Below, piece by piece: positions 14,158 to 15,523 of a stretch of 15,523 bases of DNA (the first letter of the stretch is position 1; each line of letters begins with the position of its first letter). This stretch comes from Comamonadaceae bacterium (GTDB taxonomy: Bacteria; Pseudomonadota; Gammaproteobacteria; Burkholderiales; Burkholderiaceae_C). The notes below the pieces were generated by a model that was given only the letters and a program-made list of their open reading frames with translations, was not told where the DNA came from and made no database searches. The position numbers and the translations under genes are program-made. The stretch lies in assembly GCA_021286965.1 (NCBI GenBank), contig JAJTBK010000379.1:1-15523 (forward strand). Direction: 5' to 3'.

Positions 14158-14727
14158 CTACACCGCCAGCAAATGCTGGCGGTAGTGCTGCAGTTCGTCG
14201 ATCGATTCGTGCACGTCGGCCAGCGCGGTGTGCTTTTGCGCTTTCTTGAAGCTGCTGTAGGCCTCGGGCTTCCAGCGTTTGGCCAGCTCCTTGAGCGTGC
14301 TGACGTCGAGGTTGCGGTAGTGGAAAAAGGCTTCCAGCTGGGGCATGTACTTGACCAGAAAACGCCGATCCTGGCCAATGGTGTTGCCGCACATCGGGCT
14401 GCTGCCCTTGGGCACGTACTGGCTCAAAAAGTCGATCAACTGGCGCTCGGCCTCGGCCTCGGTAATCTCGCTGGCGCGCACCTTGTCGGTCAGGCCGCTC
14501 TTGCCGTGCGTGCCCTTGCACCAGGCGTCCATGCCGTCGAGCAGGGCGTCGCTTTGGTGGATGGCGAACACCGGGCCCTCGATGCGCGGCTCCAGGTTCG
14601 GGCCGGTGACGACGACGGCGATTTCCATCAGGCGATCGGTTTCGGGCCCCAGGCCGGTCATTTCGCAGGCCAGCCACACCAGGTTTTGGCCAGATTTGGG
14701 GAGAAGAGGGGTAGAAATTTCAGACAT
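14158..14727 (-). CDS. orn: Oligoribonuclease (Orn) with the first catalytic Asp replaced by Ala
   Basis: This DEDDh 3'-5' exonuclease family degrades 2-5 nt RNAs, including pGpG from c-di-GMP breakdown, to mononucleotides. The 189-aa length and full-length similarity to Orn are clear: [13 protein letters not shown] (57-69), [17 protein letters not shown] (113-129) and [15 protein letters not shown] (140-154). Conserved residues sit at a constant +8 offset from E. coli Orn: Glu22 (E14), Asp120 (D112), His166 (H158) and Asp171 (D163). The residue matching D12 is Ala20, in [11 protein letters not shown] where the family has DxEMTGL; codon 20 (14670-14668) is GCC, one base from GAC. Gly27 also replaces the Asp common in GLDPETDR. 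If real, activity should be strongly reduced. ATG 14727 has no evident Shine-Dalgarno. The gene is divergent from the M48 gene by 36 nt. A GC hairpin overlaps its stop. Confidence 0.9.
   Translation of the reverse strand: MSEISTPLLPKSGQNLVWLACEMTGLGPETDRLMEIAVVVTGPNLEPRIEGPVFAIHQSDALLDGMDAWCKGTHGKSGLTDKVRASEITEAEAERQLIDFLSQYVPKGSSPMCGNTIGQDRRFLVKYMPQLEAFFHYRNLDVSTLKELAKRWKPEAYSSFKKAQKHTALADVHESIDELQHYRQHLLAV
14163..14182. promoter_or_regulatory. Perfect hairpin at the 3' end of orn
   Basis: CCGCCAGC (14163-14170) and GCTGGCGG (14175-14182) form a perfect 8-bp stem with a four-base loop, inside the last codons of orn. No T-run follows on the minus strand, so it is not a canonical intrinsic terminator. 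It may stabilise the 3' end of the mRNA or be a coincidence of GC-rich coding sequence. Confidence 0.35.
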
Positions 14728-14763
14728 CCCGGGATTTTCGCCGATCGCCTACACTCGCCGCGC

Positions 14764-15523
14764 ATGAGCCCTTTTGACTCCTTCCCGCCCTCGCTGGCTC
14801 TTTCCCTGTTCTTTGTCCTGGCCCTGTGCACCGGGCTCTTGCTCAAGTTCTGGCTGGCTACGCGCCAGATCCGCCACGTGGCACGGCACCGCGCCAGCGT
14901 GCCCGCAGCGTTTGCCGAGCGCATCAGCCTGGCGGCGCACCAAAAAGCCGCCGACTACACCATCGCCAAGGCGCGCCTGGGCCTGATCGAGCTGGCCTGG
15001 GGCGCAGCCATACTCGTGGGCTGGACGCTGCTGGGCGGGCTCGACGCCCTCAACCAGGCGCTGCTCGCCGCCCTGGGCGGCGGCATGGTGCAGCAGCTGG
15101 CACTGCTGGCCTGCTTTGCCCTCATTGGTGGGCTGCTGGAACTGCCGCTGTCGCTGTACGCCACCTTTGGCCTGGAGCAGCGCTTTGGTTTCAACCAGAT
15201 GACGCCGGCGCTGTGGCTCTCGGACCTGCTCAAATCCACCCTGGTGGGCGCACTGATCGGTCTGCCGCTGGCGGCCCTTATTTTGTGGCTCATGGGCGCA
15301 GCAGGCACGCTGTGGTGGCTCTGGGCCTGGGCAGCCTGGATGGGCTTTAACCTGCTGCTGCTGTGGCTCTACCCGAGCTTCATCGCCCCCTGGTTCAACC
15401 AGTTCAAACCGCTGCAGGATGCGGCGCTGACGGCGCGCGTGACGGCGCTGATGCAGCGCTGCGGCTTTGCCGCCCAGGGCCTGTTCGTCATGGACGGCAG
15501 CCGCCGCAGCGCGCACGCCAACG
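14764..15523 (+). CDS. M48-family membrane metallopeptidase (STE24/CAAX protease-like), 3' end outside window
   Basis: An open frame of 253 complete codons starts at ATG 14764 and runs off the right edge. The visible part is the N-terminal membrane portion of a Ste24p-like peptidase. There is a first span at about 10-30 (LALSLFFVLALCTGLLLKFWL), then a soluble segment RQIRHVARHRASVP. Further spans lie near 70-95, 105-128, 155-180 and 183-203. The family hallmarks LPLSLYATFGLEQRFGFNQMTPALW (about 131-155) and LYPSFIAPWFNQFKPL follow. The fragment ends at FVMDGSRRSAHAN, just before the zinc-binding HExxH expected further on. The catalytic site therefore cannot be checked. Such enzymes cleave membrane or membrane-proximal proteins for quality control. 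No Shine-Dalgarno precedes the ATG, and TACACT (14750-14755) ends 8 nt before it. Confidence 0.88.
   Translation, partial: MSPFDSFPPSLALSLFFVLALCTGLLLKFWLATRQIRHVARHRASVPAAFAERISLAAHQKAADYTIAKARLGLIELAWGAAILVGWTLLGGLDALNQALLAALGGGMVQQLALLACFALIGGLLELPLSLYATFGLEQRFGFNQMTPALWLSDLLKSTLVGALIGLPLAALILWLMGAAGTLWWLWAWAAWMGFNLLLLWLYPSFIAPWFNQFKPLQDAALTARVTALMQRCGFAAQGLFVMDGSRRSAHAN

Noticed and set aside
1..15523. A defence, toxin-antitoxin, secretion or other new multi-gene system
   Set aside because: All sizeable genes fall into known housekeeping or common accessory families with independent transcription units. I see no clustered unknown genes beyond one 107-aa hypothetical and one family-level membrane protein.

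Overview
The window is an ordinary-looking, GC-rich stretch of bacterial chromosome, gene-dense on both strands. Protein content points to a betaproteobacterium of the order Burkholderiales, most likely Comamonadaceae (Acidovorax/Alicycliphilus-like). The clues are an APH-fold ThrB followed by a BPSS1780-type membrane protein, a DEAD-box helicase with a charged insert and a Gly/Arg-rich tail, a stand-alone Leu/Ile/Val-type binding protein, and an Orn gene divergent from an M48 peptidase. The genus is inferred from family resemblance, not from a database search.

Layout, left to right. (1) 1-2200, plus strand: the end of an unidentified gene, then homoserine kinase (thrB), a multi-pass membrane protein overlapping thrB by 4 nt, and a 107-aa hypothetical, probably one operon. 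(2) 2204-4555, minus: a UvrD/PcrA-type DNA helicase converging on the hypothetical with only 3 nt between stop codons. (3) 4556-4762: a divergent control region with two facing TACAAT boxes and a terminator-like hairpin, then guaC (GMP reductase, plus). (4) 5756-7595: an alpha/beta hydrolase (minus) divergent from a 3-hydroxyisobutyrate-dehydrogenase-family oxidoreductase (plus). (5) 7690-7815: tRNA-Lys(CUU) with its own promoter-like sequence and intrinsic terminator, then a Bcr/CflA-type MFS efflux pump (plus). (6) 9021-10544, minus: a tandem-PAS diguanylate cyclase whose 3' end overlaps the pump gene by 66 bp. (7) 10638-12557, minus: a DEAD-box RNA helicase with a terminator. (8) 12836-13969, minus: a periplasmic branched-chain amino acid binding protein with a terminator. 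(9) 14158-14727, minus: oligoribonuclease (orn), divergent by 36 nt from an M48 membrane peptidase (plus) that runs off the right edge.

The genes are mostly independent housekeeping functions: threonine synthesis, DNA repair, purine salvage, translation, RNA metabolism and amino acid uptake. The one functional thread is second-messenger and RNA turnover. A diguanylate cyclase makes c-di-GMP, and Orn normally removes pGpG, the breakdown product of c-di-GMP.

I see no CRISPR array, insertion sequence, prophage, integrase or defence island, and no convincing new multi-gene system. The most notable observations are two genes whose reading frame and family motifs are intact but which lack a key catalytic residue. 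In Orn the first DEDDh aspartate is Ala20. In the alpha/beta hydrolase the nucleophile serine of GxSxG is Gly155. Each differs from the expected codon by a single base. The guaC/uvrD intergenic architecture is the best regulatory lead.
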